Shown: positions 36,104 to 45,756, numbered from the stretch's first letter. The stretch: 64,000 nt of DNA from Paenibacillus kyungheensis (GCF_028606985.1 NZ_CP117416.1:3386001-3450000), one strand, 5' to 3'. The notes: generated by a model not told the origin, from the letters alone. Translations and numbers: made by a program.

Positions 36104-37726
36104 CTATAATTGAATCCGATATTGGTCGTTTAAGCTAACGGGTAACTTGCCAAGTGCCGGCTTCACTCCTGCGATCACAGCGGCTAATGCTTCTACAGCA
36201 TACTTTCGATTTTCATAACTACATATATACGTCTTGATCTCAGGTAGATCATTTATATCATAAGGATTACGTACAGAAGCTACGATCAATGCTGTATCTG
36301 ATAACAAAGATAACTGACGAGCTAGTTCTGCCTGTCCAAGAGGTAACAGTCCTGATGATGTATACGCAGCAAAAATCACTTTAGGATAATGAACGGCTTG
36401 CTCTAACACGTGCTGAATCTCTTCTGGTTCTGGTCTAGAATCGATAATAATCTGCGTAGCATTAATGCCATAACTACGAAGCGCTTGAGCAGAGCTGATA
36501 TCATGCCCTGTTGGTTCATCGACTTCTGTTAGACGTGTTACCTGTGGCCAGATCACTAATACCTGATCGTTTTCTTGTAAAGGCAATTGCCCTTCATCTT
36601 TGACAAGTGTAATACTTCGTTCTGCAATATCACGTAAAATCGGTTCGATCGTTGACGGCTCTAACCGCTCTGTCCACTCTTCTATCGGGTAAGGTTTTGC
36701 GTTCATTTGATGCTTCGCTTTGAGCGCAAGTATACGTTCGACCGAAGCATCAATTTGTGCTTCAGATAGATGACCTTGTTGAACAGCTTCTTTGATTGCT
36801 TCAATCGCAGCAATCTGATGCTCTAGTGTATGACTAACCAGCAATAGATCGGCTCCTGCTTGCGCCGCCATCACTGTTGCCTGTGGAATCGGAAAATGCT
36901 TCGCAATCGCATGCATTTCCAGACAATCGGTTACGATTAATCCGTCAAAACCCATTTCAGTCCGAAGCAGATCAGTCAATACTTTACGTGATAAAGTTGC
37001 TGGAATCGACTCTGGTTCAAACGCTGGAAAAATCACATGTGCAGACATAATCATATCTACCCCTGCTTGTATAGCCGCTCGAAAAGGAAGTAATTCTATC
37101 TGTTCCAAACGAGCTTTATCATGAGGCACCGAAGCCAAGCCGTAATGAGAATCGACTTCTGTATCTCCATGCCCGGGAAAATGCTTGGCTGTAGCGGCTA
37201 CCTGTTCTTGTTGAATCGCTTGAATGGCAGCTGCTCCATGAGTCGCTACCACTTCTGGTTTTTCCGAATAGGAACGTACACCGATAACCGGATTGCGGGG
37301 GTTATTATTTACATCTACACATGGAGCAAAATTAACATTGATTCCAAGTGTGCGTAGTTCGCGTGCACTTATCGCTGAAGCCGCAGAAGTCAGACTTACA
37401 TCATTTACAGCTCCTAATGTCATATTGCCTGGAATCAGGCTCATCTCGTCTTGGTCAATTCGGCTCACCATTCCTCCTTCTTGATCGATTGCTATCAATA
37501 ATGGAGGTAATCCTTGCCTGTGAGCAATCTGTTGCAATCCTGCTGAAAGGTCTGTAATCTGACGAGCTTTTCCTATATTACGGCGAAAATAAATCACTCC
37601 ACCTATATGATATTTCTCTATCAATTCAGTAATATGTTCATTCGGTACATTTGTATGAAATCCACATACAAATAATTGCCCGATTTTCTGGTCTAAGGTC
37701 AGGTCTGATAATTGAATCGTTTTCAT
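36104..37726 (-). CDS. nagZ: Beta-N-acetylglucosaminidase NagZ type (GH3)
   Basis: 540 residues after AAGGGGG. Barrel domain 1-340 has the GH3 NagZ features GGVIYFRRNIGKARQITDL, LLIAIDQEGGMVSRI, NVNFAPCVDVN, the family signature KHFPGHGDTEVDSHYGL (His in the mobile loop is the acid/base helper) and LIVTDCLEMHAI with the nucleophilic Asp. The C-terminal 190 residues form the second alpha/beta domain (RSITLVKDEG...). No signal peptide, so the enzyme is cytoplasmic and acts on recycled peptidoglycan fragments, unlike the exported B. subtilis enzyme. No N-acetylmuramic acid genes adjoin it. Monocistronic. Confidence 0.9.
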   Translation of the reverse strand: MKTIQLSDLTLDQKIGQLFVCGFHTNVPNEHITELIEKYHIGGVIYFRRNIGKARQITDLSAGLQQIAHRQGLPPLLIAIDQEGGMVSRIDQDEMSLIPGNMTLGAVNDVSLTSAASAISARELRTLGINVNFAPCVDVNNNPRNPVIGVRSYSEKPEVVATHGAAAIQAIQQEQVAATAKHFPGHGDTEVDSHYGLASVPHDKARLEQIELLPFRAAIQAGVDMIMSAHVIFPAFEPESIPATLSRKVLTDLLRTEMGFDGLIVTDCLEMHAIAKHFPIPQATVMAAQAGADLLLVSHTLEHQIAAIEAIKEAVQQGHLSEAQIDASVERILALKAKHQMNAKPYPIEEWTERLEPSTIEPILRDIAERSITLVKDEGQLPLQENDQVLVIWPQVTRLTEVDEPTGHDISSAQALRSYGINATQIIIDSRPEPEEIQHVLEQAVHYPKVIFAAYTSSGLLPLGQAELARQLSLLSDTALIVASVRNPYDINDLPEIKTYICSYENRKYAVEALAAVIAGVKPALGKLPVSLNDQYRIQL

Positions 37727-38039
37727 ATGTATCCCCCTTAAGCTTGAGCCTATTTTGAAAAGATGTCTTTATCCGAGCATGAAATGACTAGCTAGATCCT
37801 TATTTAAGTATAGATAACTATATGTAAGGCAACAAGCGGATAAAGTTTGGGTTTTGGGGAATTTTTTTAAGTAAATATACTGTATAGCTAGCGAAATATA
37901 TGACATACCTATACACACCAAAAAGACATACCAAAAAGCCCTTTCCATTATTACCCTGGAAAGGACTTCTGGTTTCACGTTCGTATACCCTTTTTACTGA
38001 CTATGGTTGTTATTCTATCTATTTTCATAAAGAGGAGGA
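37727..38039. other. Gap between pflA and nagZ-like gene
   Basis: A 313-bp AT-rich region containing the pflA terminator (37933-37966). A 69-codon minus-strand frame at 37769-37978 overlaps the terminator and has no ribosome site, so it is not called. Promoter of nagZ not resolved. Confidence 0.4.
37933..37966 (-). terminator. Terminator of pflA
   Basis: On the minus strand GTCCTTTCCA pairs with TGGAAAGGGC, followed by TTTTTGG. Confidence 0.8.
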
Positions 38040-38777
38040 TTAGACACAAGAGACTTGACGACGACCTTGTTCGATCAGACGATACGCACGATCGACTTCA
38101 GCTTCGGTTGGCGAAGGAACCCCATCCAGCGGATAGATGCGTCCCAGCGCTTCCCATTTGTAGATGCCCATCTGATGATAAGGTAAAATTTCGAACTTCT
38201 CTACTCCTTTTAATGTACCGATAAATTCGCCTAAAGCGATCAAATCTTCTTCAGCATCATTAATTCCCGGTACAAATACATGGCGTATCCACATTTTGCG
38301 TCCATTGTCAGACAGCCATTGTGCAGTGTGTAGAGTGCGTTCATTCGATACACCAGTCAATTTTTTGTGCTTTTCATTGTTAATATGCTTAATATCTAGC
38401 ATGACTAGGTCTGTGACTTCAAGCAGTTCATGGATTTTACCAGGTTCGTTGAATCCATTACTGTCGAGTGTTGTACTGAGATTCCAACGTTCTTTGACTG
38501 CCTTGAACAATTCTCTAACAAAAGGTGCTTGCAACGTTGGTTCGCCGCCGGATACAGTCAATCCTCCACCAGAAGAACGGTAGTAACTCAGGTAAGGTTC
38601 GATTTCAGCTAGCACTTCTTCTAGCTCCATCACTTTACCTCCGTCCAAGTTCCATGTATCAGGGTTATGACAGTATTGGCATTTCATCAGACAACCCTGC
38701 ATAAATAGTACAAATCGTATGCCCGGGCCATCGACGGTACCGAACGTTTCTAGCGAGTGAACACGGCCTTTTACCAT
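38040..38777 (-). CDS. pflA: Pyruvate formate-lyase activating enzyme
   Basis: 245 residues from the ATG at 38777, nine bases after AAAGGGG. Radical-SAM enzyme: C29, C33 and C36 in GCLMKCQYCHNPDTW bind the [4Fe-4S] cluster, followed by SGGEPTLQAPFV, DSNGF, DLVMLDIKHI and the VFVPGIND loop. With reductant and S-adenosylmethionine it abstracts a hydrogen from a glycine of PflB, creating the radical. It lies 306 bp beyond pflB, separated by a palindromic element, in the usual order pflB-pflA. The single stretch without an inserted ferredoxin domain is the classic PflA form. Confidence 0.97.
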   Translation of the reverse strand: MVKGRVHSLETFGTVDGPGIRFVLFMQGCLMKCQYCHNPDTWNLDGGKVMELEEVLAEIEPYLSYYRSSGGGLTVSGGEPTLQAPFVRELFKAVKERWNLSTTLDSNGFNEPGKIHELLEVTDLVMLDIKHINNEKHKKLTGVSNERTLHTAQWLSDNGRKMWIRHVFVPGINDAEEDLIALGEFIGTLKGVEKFEILPYHQMGIYKWEALGRIYPLDGVPSPTEAEVDRAYRLIEQGRRQVSCV

Positions 38778-39083
38778 GATCAATCACCCCTTTCGTCTGA
38801 GTTGATGTATATAAGTTATGTGAAAATGTATCGCTCTAGCATGCTCCGTTACGTCAATAGATTATTTTTACGATCGCTGTTAAGATCGGATATCTGGAAT
38901 GAACTGCTTTCGCAGTCGATATCCGAATCTTAAAGGCGAACGCTTCGCTTCTCCAAAATAATTCTATAGCCTTCACTCAGCAGATAGAGTTACATTTTCA
39001 GATATAACTTATATCATTCATTGTTGGTTAGCAGTTAAAAGCTTTGGTTAGTTTTATTGCTTTATTATTTTTAAAAGTTTGTA
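38778..39083. other. pflB-pflA gap
   Basis: A 306-bp region with one notable feature, the long palindromic element at 38880-38933, followed by a smaller GCGAACGCTTCGC hairpin near 38936. There is no T-run after the palindrome, so pflA is probably still read from pflB. Confidence 0.45.
38880..38933. repeat. 54-bp palindromic intergenic element
   Basis: TTAAGATCGGATATC (38880-38894) faces GATATCCGAATCTTAA (38918-38933) with one bulge and an inner ACTGC-TTTC-GCAGT hairpin, so nearly the whole element folds on itself. A second short palindrome (GCGAACGCTTCGC) follows. This composite form resembles dispersed REP/BOX-like intergenic repeats; copy number elsewhere could not be examined. Confidence 0.6.
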
Positions 39084-41351
39084 TTACATTGATCCGTGGA
39101 ATGTGCGGTTGATGACATCCATTTGTTGTTCACGAGTCAATTTCACAAAGTTAACAGCATATCCAGATACACGGATAGTTAATTGTGGGTAGTTTTCTGG
39201 GTGTTCCATAGCGTCTAGTAGTTGTTCACGAGCAAATACGTTCACGTTCAAGTGATGAGCGTTGCTACCAAAGTATCCATCTAGCATAGATACAAGGTTT
39301 GATTTACGGATTTCTTCTTCTTTACCTAATGCTTTTGGTACGATAGAGAATGTGTTAGAAATACCATCTAAGCTATCTTCGTATGGTAATTTAGCAACAG
39401 AACTTAGAGAAGCAAGTGCACCTTTTGTATCTCTTCCGTGCATAGGGTTAGCACCTGGTGCGAATGGTTCGCCAGCTTTACGTCCATCTGGTGTTGTACC
39501 TGTTTTTTTACCGTATACTACGTTAGAAGTGATTGTTAGTACTGATTGTGTTGGTGTTGCACCACGGTATGCTTTGTTTTTGCGAATCATACCCATAAAT
39601 GTTTCTACCAATTCAACAGCAATTTGATCGACTTTATCATCGTTGTTACCGTAGCAAGGATATTCACCTTCAATTTTGAAGTCTACAGCAATACCACGTT
39701 CGTCACGGATAGGTGTTACTTTTGCATATTTGATAGCGCTCAATGAGTCAGCTGCTACAGATAGACCAGCAATACCACAAGCCATTGTACGTAAGATATC
39801 ACGATCATGTAATGCCATTTCGATACGTTCGTAGCTATATTTGTCATGCATGTAATGGATAACGTTCAATGTGTTCATGTACAATTTGCCTAACCATTCC
39901 ATCATTGCTTTGAAGCGTTTCATGACTTCGTCATATTCAAGCACTTCAGAAGTGATTGCAGGATATTCAGGTCCTACTTGAACGCCTGATTTCTCGTCAC
40001 GTCCACCGTTGATTGCATATAATAATGCTTTGGCAAGGTTAGCACGAGCTCCGAAGAACTGCATTTGTTTACCGATACGCATAGCGGATACACAGCAAGC
40101 AATACCGTAATCATCGCCATAGATCGGACGCATAAGATCATCGTTTTCGTATTGGATAGAACTTGTTTCGATTGAAACTTTAGCACAGAATTTTTTGAAA
40201 GCTTCTGGCAATTGTTCTGACCACAATACAGTCAAGTTAGGTTCTGGTGCAGGTCCCAAGTTGTATAATGTATGCAAGAAACGGAAGCTGTTTTTAGTTA
40301 CTAATGTTTTGCCATCTACAGCCATACCACCGATAGATTCTGTAACCCAAGTAGGGTCACCACTGAACAATTCGTTGTAGTCTGGAGTACGCAAGAATTT
40401 AACAATACGCAATTTCATTACGAAATGGTCAACTAGTTCTTGAGCTTGTTGTTCTGTTAATGTGCCTTCTTTTACATCACGTTCGATATAAATATCAAGG
40501 AAAGAAGATACACGTCCTAGAGACATCGCTGCACCATTTTGTTCTTTGATTGCTGCAAGGTAACCGAAGTATACCCATTGGAACGCTTCTTTAGCTGTTT
40601 GTGCAGGTTTGGAAATATCGAAGCCATGCATTTCAGCCATTTTTTTCAATTCGCCTAGAGCACGAATTTGTTCAGATACTTCTTCACGAAGACGAATAAC
40701 TTCTTCATCAATTACATCAACTTCCATGTCATTCAAATCTTGTTTTCTTTCGTTGATCAAGAAGTCTACACCGTACAATGCTACGCGGCGATAGTCACCG
40801 ATAATACGTCCACGACCGTAAGCATCTGGCAAGCCTGTAATGATACCTGCTTTACGTGCTGCTCTCATATCGGAAGTGTAAGCATCGAATACACCCTGGT
40901 TATGCGTTTTACGAATATTAGTGAAGATATCAATGATTTGTTCTGGTACTTCAAAGCCATATGCTTTACAAGCATCGATCATCATTTTGATACCACCGAA
41001 CGGTTGAAGCGAACGACGGAAAGGAGCATCTGTTTGAACACCGACGATTTGTTCTTTGTCTTTGTCCAAGTATCCAGGACCATGTGAAGTGATAGTAGAA
41101 GGTGTTGCAGCATCTACATCCCATACTCCGCCACGTTCGATCTCTTCTTTAGATAGTTTAGAAATAATATCCCACAAGTCTTTTGTATTTGAAGTAGGGC
41201 CAGCTAGGAATGTTTCGTTTCCTTGATATGCGCTAATGTTTTGCTCAATAAAATCACGAGTATCTACATGTTTTGCCCATTTACCTGATTTGAAATTGCG
41301 CCATGCATCTTTTTTTAAATTATCCTGTACATTTCTTTCGATAACTGACAT
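39084..41351 (-). CDS. pflB: Formate acetyltransferase (pyruvate formate-lyase)
   Basis: 755 residues from the ATG at 41351 ([17 protein letters not shown]), seven bases after GGAGGG; an in-frame start 11 codons upstream would place it over the FNR site. Key features: the adjacent cysteines in [13 protein letters not shown] that carry the acyl intermediate and thiyl radical, and the C-terminal radical loop [17 protein letters not shown] with G730. It cleaves pyruvate with CoA to acetyl-CoA and formate under anaerobiosis, and is inactivated by oxygen. Transcribed from a class II FNR promoter. Confidence 0.98.
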   Translation of the reverse strand: MSVIERNVQDNLKKDAWRNFKSGKWAKHVDTRDFIEQNISAYQGNETFLAGPTSNTKDLWDIISKLSKEEIERGGVWDVDAATPSTITSHGPGYLDKDKEQIVGVQTDAPFRRSLQPFGGIKMMIDACKAYGFEVPEQIIDIFTNIRKTHNQGVFDAYTSDMRAARKAGIITGLPDAYGRGRIIGDYRRVALYGVDFLINERKQDLNDMEVDVIDEEVIRLREEVSEQIRALGELKKMAEMHGFDISKPAQTAKEAFQWVYFGYLAAIKEQNGAAMSLGRVSSFLDIYIERDVKEGTLTEQQAQELVDHFVMKLRIVKFLRTPDYNELFSGDPTWVTESIGGMAVDGKTLVTKNSFRFLHTLYNLGPAPEPNLTVLWSEQLPEAFKKFCAKVSIETSSIQYENDDLMRPIYGDDYGIACCVSAMRIGKQMQFFGARANLAKALLYAINGGRDEKSGVQVGPEYPAITSEVLEYDEVMKRFKAMMEWLGKLYMNTLNVIHYMHDKYSYERIEMALHDRDILRTMACGIAGLSVAADSLSAIKYAKVTPIRDERGIAVDFKIEGEYPCYGNNDDKVDQIAVELVETFMGMIRKNKAYRGATPTQSVLTITSNVVYGKKTGTTPDGRKAGEPFAPGANPMHGRDTKGALASLSSVAKLPYEDSLDGISNTFSIVPKALGKEEEIRKSNLVSMLDGYFGSNAHHLNVNVFAREQLLDAMEHPENYPQLTIRVSGYAVNFVKLTREQQMDVINRTFHGSM

Positions 41352-41369
41352 TGATAATCCCTCCATTAT

Positions 41370-41385
41370 TGTGAATAAAATCACA
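41370..41385. promoter_or_regulatory. Perfect FNR box in the pflB leader
   Basis: TGTGA-ATAAAA-TCACA, identical to the Bacillus FNR/CRP consensus, lies 19 bp upstream of the pflB start codon and about 70-85 bp downstream of the predicted transcription start. In this position a bound regulator would be expected to block transcription or translation rather than activate. Confidence 0.6.
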
Positions 41386-41453
41386 AAAGCGTTTAAGCTA
41401 ATGCTTGTCTCGCCTGTACGATACCGGAAGCTGTTATTTTCTCCCTCCGGCTA

Positions 41454-41503
41454 TGTCTTTATTATGATGTAATTCATAAGCAGAGTATGTGACATTTATC
41501 ACA
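41454..41503 (-). promoter_or_regulatory. pflB promoter with class II FNR box
   Basis: TGTGA-CATTTA-TCACA (41488-41503) is a perfect FNR box. On the minus strand the -10 is CATAAT (41461-41466), predicting a start at 41454, so the box is centred at -41.5, the exact class II activation position. There is no good -35, as expected for an activated promoter. Confidence 0.8.
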
Positions 41504-41518
41504 AAATCGCATTTTTAT

Positions 41519-41534
41519 TATGATTTTTATCACA
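41519..41534. promoter_or_regulatory. Second, weaker FNR box upstream of pflB
   Basis: TATGA-TTTTTA-TCACA has one mismatch in one half site. It is centred 31 bp upstream of the perfect box (about -72.5), a class I-like position. Confidence 0.5.
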
Positions 41535-41796
41535 TTCTGTATCTATAACAGTTTTCAAAAATAACTATTACAGATATTCAGAAACCCTTTTACAGCATAA
41601 GCGAGCAACTAATTATGCTGTAAACACAGTAATATCAATCTACTAATACAAAAATATACATAAGATTTTACAACAAATAACTGTAGCATAATACCGGAAT
41701 ATACGACTTCTAACAACGAAATATATCACACTATTTCTGTATTATTCTATCTACACACTATAGAATAATGTTGGACATTGCATCACTCCTCTCTAC

Positions 41797-41857
41797 GAAT
41801 AAAAGAACGACTCTCATTAGTTCTGCTCATATCGCAAACTAGGAGATCGTTCTTTTG
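41797..41857. terminator. Orphan terminator-like hairpin
   Basis: AAAAGAACGA and TCGTTCTTTT form the stem, with an inner TAGTT/AACTA arm. T's follow on both strands, but no annotated gene ends here. Confidence 0.5.
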
Positions 41858-41945
41858 TATGAGGTGAATTTCCATATTTGCTTTATTTTTTATTTTCAAT
41901 AGCGTATCTTGAGAGCCTATTTTTAGAGATGCCATTTAAATAAGA

Positions 41946-42007
41946 AGAAAAAAGGATCATCTCCAACGACTCTGCTATAAAAGCATTTGTGGAGTGATCC
42001 TTTTTTC
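41946..42007 (-). terminator. Terminator of adhE
   Basis: On the minus strand AAAAAAGGATCACTCCA faces TGGAGATGATCCTTTTTT, with a run of T's at the end. It lies just past the adhE stop. Confidence 0.85.
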
Positions 42008-42038
42008 AATCTACATGATTACTATTTCAAAAGTATAC

Positions 42039-44651
42039 TTATTCAAATCTACCGTAGAATGCGTTGCGGTATACATCAGCTAGTTCAGTCACTAAAGGTA
42101 ATTTAGGATTCGCTGTTGTACATTGATCTTCAAATGCACGGTCAGCAAGGTAATCGACACGAGATTCAAAGTCTTTTGCATCAAAGCCCAAAGCTTCAAA
42201 TGTTTCTGGAATACCTAATTTACGGTTCAAGTCACGAATAGCATTGATCAAGCTGTTTACGCCCTCTTCAGTTGTACGTGCTGGCAATCCTAGGATGCGT
42301 GCAATTTCAGCATAACGTTCGTGAGCGATAAAGTGAGAATATTTAGGGAACGATGCGAATTTAGTTGGTTTTTTTGCATTGTAGCGGATAACGTGTGGCA
42401 ACAAGATCGCATTGGTACGACCATGTGCTGTATGGTATTGTCCACCCCATTTGTGTGCCAAGCTATGGTTAATACCTAAGAATGCATTCGCAAATGCCAT
42501 ACCTGCAATCGTAGAAGCATTATGCATTTTTTCACGAGCCAGTTTGTCGCCTGTTAGAGCAGACTGTTCTAGATATTGGAATACCAGTTGAATCGCTTTG
42601 ATTGCTAGTCCATCGGTAAAGTCACTTGCCATTACAGATACATAAGCTTCAATTGCATGAGTCAATACGTCCATACCTGTATCAGCTACAGCTACGCGAG
42701 GTAAAGAGTATACAAATTCAGGATCGATAATCGCTACGTCTGGTGTTAACTCATAATCGGCCAAAGGATATTTAGTGTTGCCTTTTTCTTTATCTGTAAT
42801 AACTGCGAACGATGTTACTTCAGAACCTGTACCCGAAGTTGTAGGAATAGCTACGAATTGTGCTTTTTGTCCCAAATGTGGGTATTTGTAAATCCGTTTG
42901 CGGATATCCATGAATTTTTGTTTTAAGTTATCAAATTCAGTATCAGGGTATTCGTAGAACATCCACATGCCTTTAGCAGCATCCATAGGTGATCCACCAC
43001 CAAGAGCGATAATGCAGTCAGGTTGGAAACGTTCCATCATTTGACGACCACGTTCAACTGTAGCTGTAGATGGATCTGGTTCTACATCAGAGAACACTTC
43101 AACAACCACTGGAGTTTGACGTTGACGCAAGTAATGTTGTACTTTTTCTACATAACCGAGTTGTACCATCATCGCATCTGTTACGATCACAACACGGCTA
43201 ATATCAGGCATTTTAGCAAGGTATTGAGTTGCACCTTTTTCAAAATAAACTTTAGAAGGTATTTTGAACCATTGCATATTCACAGTACGACGAGCCACCC
43301 TTTTCACATTAATCAGATTCACTGCACTTACATTAGAAGAAGTAGAGTTACGACCATAAGATCCACAGCCTAGTGTTAGAGATGGTAAGTTAGTGTTGTA
43401 AAGGTCACCGATAGCTCCGTGTGTAGAAGGAGAGTTCACGATAATACGTCCAGTTTGTAGACGGTTAGCGAATTTTTGAATAACTTCATCATTATTAGAA
43501 TGGATAGCTGAAGAGTGACCCATACCGCCAAATTCTACGATTTGTGCAGCACGTTCAATCCCTTGATCCGCATTTTTAACTCTATAGCAAGCCAACACAG
43601 GGCTTAATTTTTCAGCAGATAATGGGAATTTCGTACCGACACCTTCCAGTTCAGCAACCAATATTTTGGTGTCCGCTGGAACAGTAATTCCACAAAGTTC
43701 AGCAATTTTTACAGCAGATTGTCCTACAATAGAAGGATTCACTGCACATTTATCTGTATTCATTGCACCGTTTGTTAATTTGCCTGCTTCTTCTTTTGTT
43801 ACAAAGTAGCAACCGTTATCGATCATTAATTTTTTCACTTTTTCATAGACAGGTTCTTCAATAACTACAGCCTGTTCAGAAGCACAGATCATACCATTAT
43901 CAAACGATTTGGAAAGAATTAAGTCATTAACAGCTTGTTGTAGATCAGCACTTTTCTCGATAAAAGCAGGAACGTTACCAGGACCTACGCCAAGTGCAGG
44001 TTTACCACAGCTATATGCTGCTTTAACCATTGCGCCACCACCAGTAGCTAAGATCATGGCTACATCAGGATGGTTCATCAAAGCGTTTGTTTTGTCCATT
44101 GAAGGAGCATCAATCCACTGGATACAATCTGCAGGTGCACCATGTTTTACAGCTGCTTCAAGCAAAATGCGAGCTGCTTCTTTACTACAATTCTGTGCTG
44201 ATGGATGGAAGCCGAAAATGATAGGGTTACGTGTTTTAATTGAAATTAATGATTTGAACATCGTTGTTGATGTTGGATTCGTTACAGGTGTAATCCCCAT
44301 AATGATTCCGACAGGTTCAGCGATTTTTTGGAAGCTTTCATAATCATTGTCTTCAATAACACCGACTGTTTTATCATTTTTGATGCTGTGGTATATATAT
44401 TCAGTAGCAAACATGTTTTTGATAATTTTATCTTCATATACACCTCTACCTGTTTCTTCAACAGCCAGTTTAGCAAGATACATATGTTGATCCAGACCAG
44501 CTAACGCCATTGCTTGTACGATGTTATCAATTTGTTCTTGATTCATATTCATAAATGCAGCGTGCGCTTTGTTAGCTTTATCAATTAATTTTTGAATTTC
44601 TTCCTGTGCACTCAATTCCACGTTGCGACTAGCATCATTTTTTACAGCCAT
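42039..44651 (-). CDS. adhE: Bifunctional acetaldehyde/alcohol dehydrogenase
   Basis: 870 residues from the ATG at 44651, nine bases after GAGGAGG (an in-frame start three codons earlier overlaps that site). N-terminal CoA-acylating aldehyde dehydrogenase (about 1-440) with the active Cys in DNGMICASEQAVV and the glycine-rich ATGGGAMVKAAYSCGKPALGVGPGNVP. C-terminal iron alcohol dehydrogenase (about 455-870) with IVTDAMMVQLG, ALGGGSPMDAAKGMWMFYE, and the metal-binding segments GMDVLTHAIEAYVS, GINHSLAHKWGGQYHTAHGRTNAILLPHVI. It reduces acetyl-CoA to ethanol, reoxidising two NADH after PflB. FNR-regulated. Confidence 0.98.
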   Translation of the reverse strand: MAVKNDASRNVELSAQEEIQKLIDKANKAHAAFMNMNQEQIDNIVQAMALAGLDQHMYLAKLAVEETGRGVYEDKIIKNMFATEYIYHSIKNDKTVGVIEDNDYESFQKIAEPVGIIMGITPVTNPTSTTMFKSLISIKTRNPIIFGFHPSAQNCSKEAARILLEAAVKHGAPADCIQWIDAPSMDKTNALMNHPDVAMILATGGGAMVKAAYSCGKPALGVGPGNVPAFIEKSADLQQAVNDLILSKSFDNGMICASEQAVVIEEPVYEKVKKLMIDNGCYFVTKEEAGKLTNGAMNTDKCAVNPSIVGQSAVKIAELCGITVPADTKILVAELEGVGTKFPLSAEKLSPVLACYRVKNADQGIERAAQIVEFGGMGHSSAIHSNNDEVIQKFANRLQTGRIIVNSPSTHGAIGDLYNTNLPSLTLGCGSYGRNSTSSNVSAVNLINVKRVARRTVNMQWFKIPSKVYFEKGATQYLAKMPDISRVVIVTDAMMVQLGYVEKVQHYLRQRQTPVVVEVFSDVEPDPSTATVERGRQMMERFQPDCIIALGGGSPMDAAKGMWMFYEYPDTEFDNLKQKFMDIRKRIYKYPHLGQKAQFVAIPTTSGTGSEVTSFAVITDKEKGNTKYPLADYELTPDVAIIDPEFVYSLPRVAVADTGMDVLTHAIEAYVSVMASDFTDGLAIKAIQLVFQYLEQSALTGDKLAREKMHNASTIAGMAFANAFLGINHSLAHKWGGQYHTAHGRTNAILLPHVIRYNAKKPTKFASFPKYSHFIAHERYAEIARILGLPARTTEEGVNSLINAIRDLNRKLGIPETFEALGFDAKDFESRVDYLADRAFEDQCTTANPKLPLVTELADVYRNAFYGRFE

Positions 44652-44690
44652 TTCTCTCATCCTCCTCAGAATGTGTATTGCTTTTGTCTA

Positions 44691-44740
44691 CGCACTGATC
44701 ATAGCATAGAGACATAAATCATAATGTGATATTTTTCACA
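44691..44740 (-). promoter_or_regulatory. adhE promoter with class II FNR box
   Basis: TGTGA-TATTTT-TCACA (44725-44740) is a perfect FNR box. On the minus strand the -10 is TATGAT (44698-44703), predicting a start at 44691 and centring the box at -41.5. Spacing is identical to that of the pflB promoter. Confidence 0.8.
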
Positions 44741-44816
44741 ATCAATTTTTATTTTTTAAATTTATTCTATTTCATTTTTTCCTTTTGCATTTTAATATAA
44801 AAAGATGTATGATAAT

Positions 44817-44960
44817 AGTGAAATTAATCACAAAGTACGAATAAGCTTTTCTTCATTTGTAAGTCATCATTATTACTATATAATGTAGAATTTAACTAAT
44901 CATTTAATTTCCAATTTTTTTCCTAAAATGTTATGCATTATGATTAATTTCACGTATAAT
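44817..44960 (+). promoter_or_regulatory. fnr promoter region with two FNR-like boxes
   Basis: AGTGA-AATTAA-TCACA lies at 44817-44832, and TATGA-TTAATT-TCACG at 44939-44954 directly abuts a perfect -10 TATAAT (44955-44960). The second box is centred near -20, where a bound regulator would block polymerase. No good -35 is seen. Confidence 0.55.
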
Positions 44961-44982
44961 TGAAATAAAGGGGCGAATAATA

Positions 44983-45705
44983 ATGAACAAGTCTTTAGAA
45001 GAAACTCAACCACGTCATAATACAGCATGCTTTTCGGAAATTAATCAGGAACGATTACTTAACCATTCTACAGAACGTAGTATCGCAGCAGGATCTCATT
45101 TATTCTGGGAAGGCGATTTATCCGATAAATTATATTTCCTTAAAAGTGGACGCGTTAAATTAACGAAATCAACCGATGAAGGTAAAGAATTGATTCTATA
45201 TATGTATCAAGCAGGAGATATGATCGGTCAAGCTGACCCATTCTCTGGTACACGCCTTGGATTTACAGCAGAAGCAATAGAAGATACAGAAGTTGCTGTG
45301 ATCGAACATAAAGAATTAGAATTAATGATCTGTCAGTATTGCGACTTTGCAATCGACTTTATGAAATGGATGGGAACGCATCACCGTCTGACTCAGACTA
45401 AAGTTCGTGACTTGATGTTATATGGTAAACCAGGTGCACTCTGCTCTACATTGATTCGTTTAAGCAATACGTATGGTGAAGATTACAATGATCAAGGTTC
45501 TATTTTGATTAACAAAAAAATCACGCATACAGACTTATCGAATATGATTGGTGCTACTCGTGAAAGTGTAAACCGGATGCTTAGCGATCTACGTAAAAAA
45601 GAAAGTATCGAATATGAACATGGTATGATCATTATCCATGACCTTGAAGCTTTACAAGAAGTATGTCACTGTGAATTATGCCCTAAAGAAATATGCAGAA
45701 TCTAA
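44983..45705 (+). CDS. fnr: Anaerobic regulator Fnr (Bacillus type)
   Basis: 240 residues after AAAGGGG. cAMP-binding-like beta-roll (about 30-120), long dimer helix, and a Crp-type winged helix (170-225; THTDLSNMIGATRESVNRMLSDLRKK). The C-terminus CHCELCPKEICRI has C230, C233 and C238 with the same spacing as B. subtilis Fnr C227, C230 and C235; D143 in VRDLMLYGKPGAL matches its fourth ligand D141. These should bind an oxygen-labile [4Fe-4S] cluster, so the protein activates anaerobic genes. C228 is an extra cysteine. It is divergent from adhE, with class II boxes in adhE and pflB. Confidence 0.93.
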   Translation: MNKSLEETQPRHNTACFSEINQERLLNHSTERSIAAGSHLFWEGDLSDKLYFLKSGRVKLTKSTDEGKELILYMYQAGDMIGQADPFSGTRLGFTAEAIEDTEVAVIEHKELELMICQYCDFAIDFMKWMGTHHRLTQTKVRDLMLYGKPGALCSTLIRLSNTYGEDYNDQGSILINKKITHTDLSNMIGATRESVNRMLSDLRKKESIEYEHGMIIIHDLEALQEVCHCELCPKEICRI

Positions 45706-45756
45706 TGAATATTCAGTATCTTCTATACACTTACCTGTTTAGACAACTAAAGATAC

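Larger units (their letters stand above)
41535..42038. other. adhE-pflB gap, with a hairpin of unknown role
   Basis: After the adhE terminator (41946-42007) there is another terminator-like hairpin at 41797-41857 (AAAAGAACGA ... TCGTTCTTTT), with T-runs on both strands. Next to it, read on the minus strand, AGAGGAG followed by ATG at about 41783 opens a six-codon frame. No regular gene exists, so a small transcript may end here. Confidence 0.4.

Noticed and set aside
37769-37978. 69-codon minus-strand reading frame
   Set aside because: It overlaps the pflA terminator and lacks a ribosome site.
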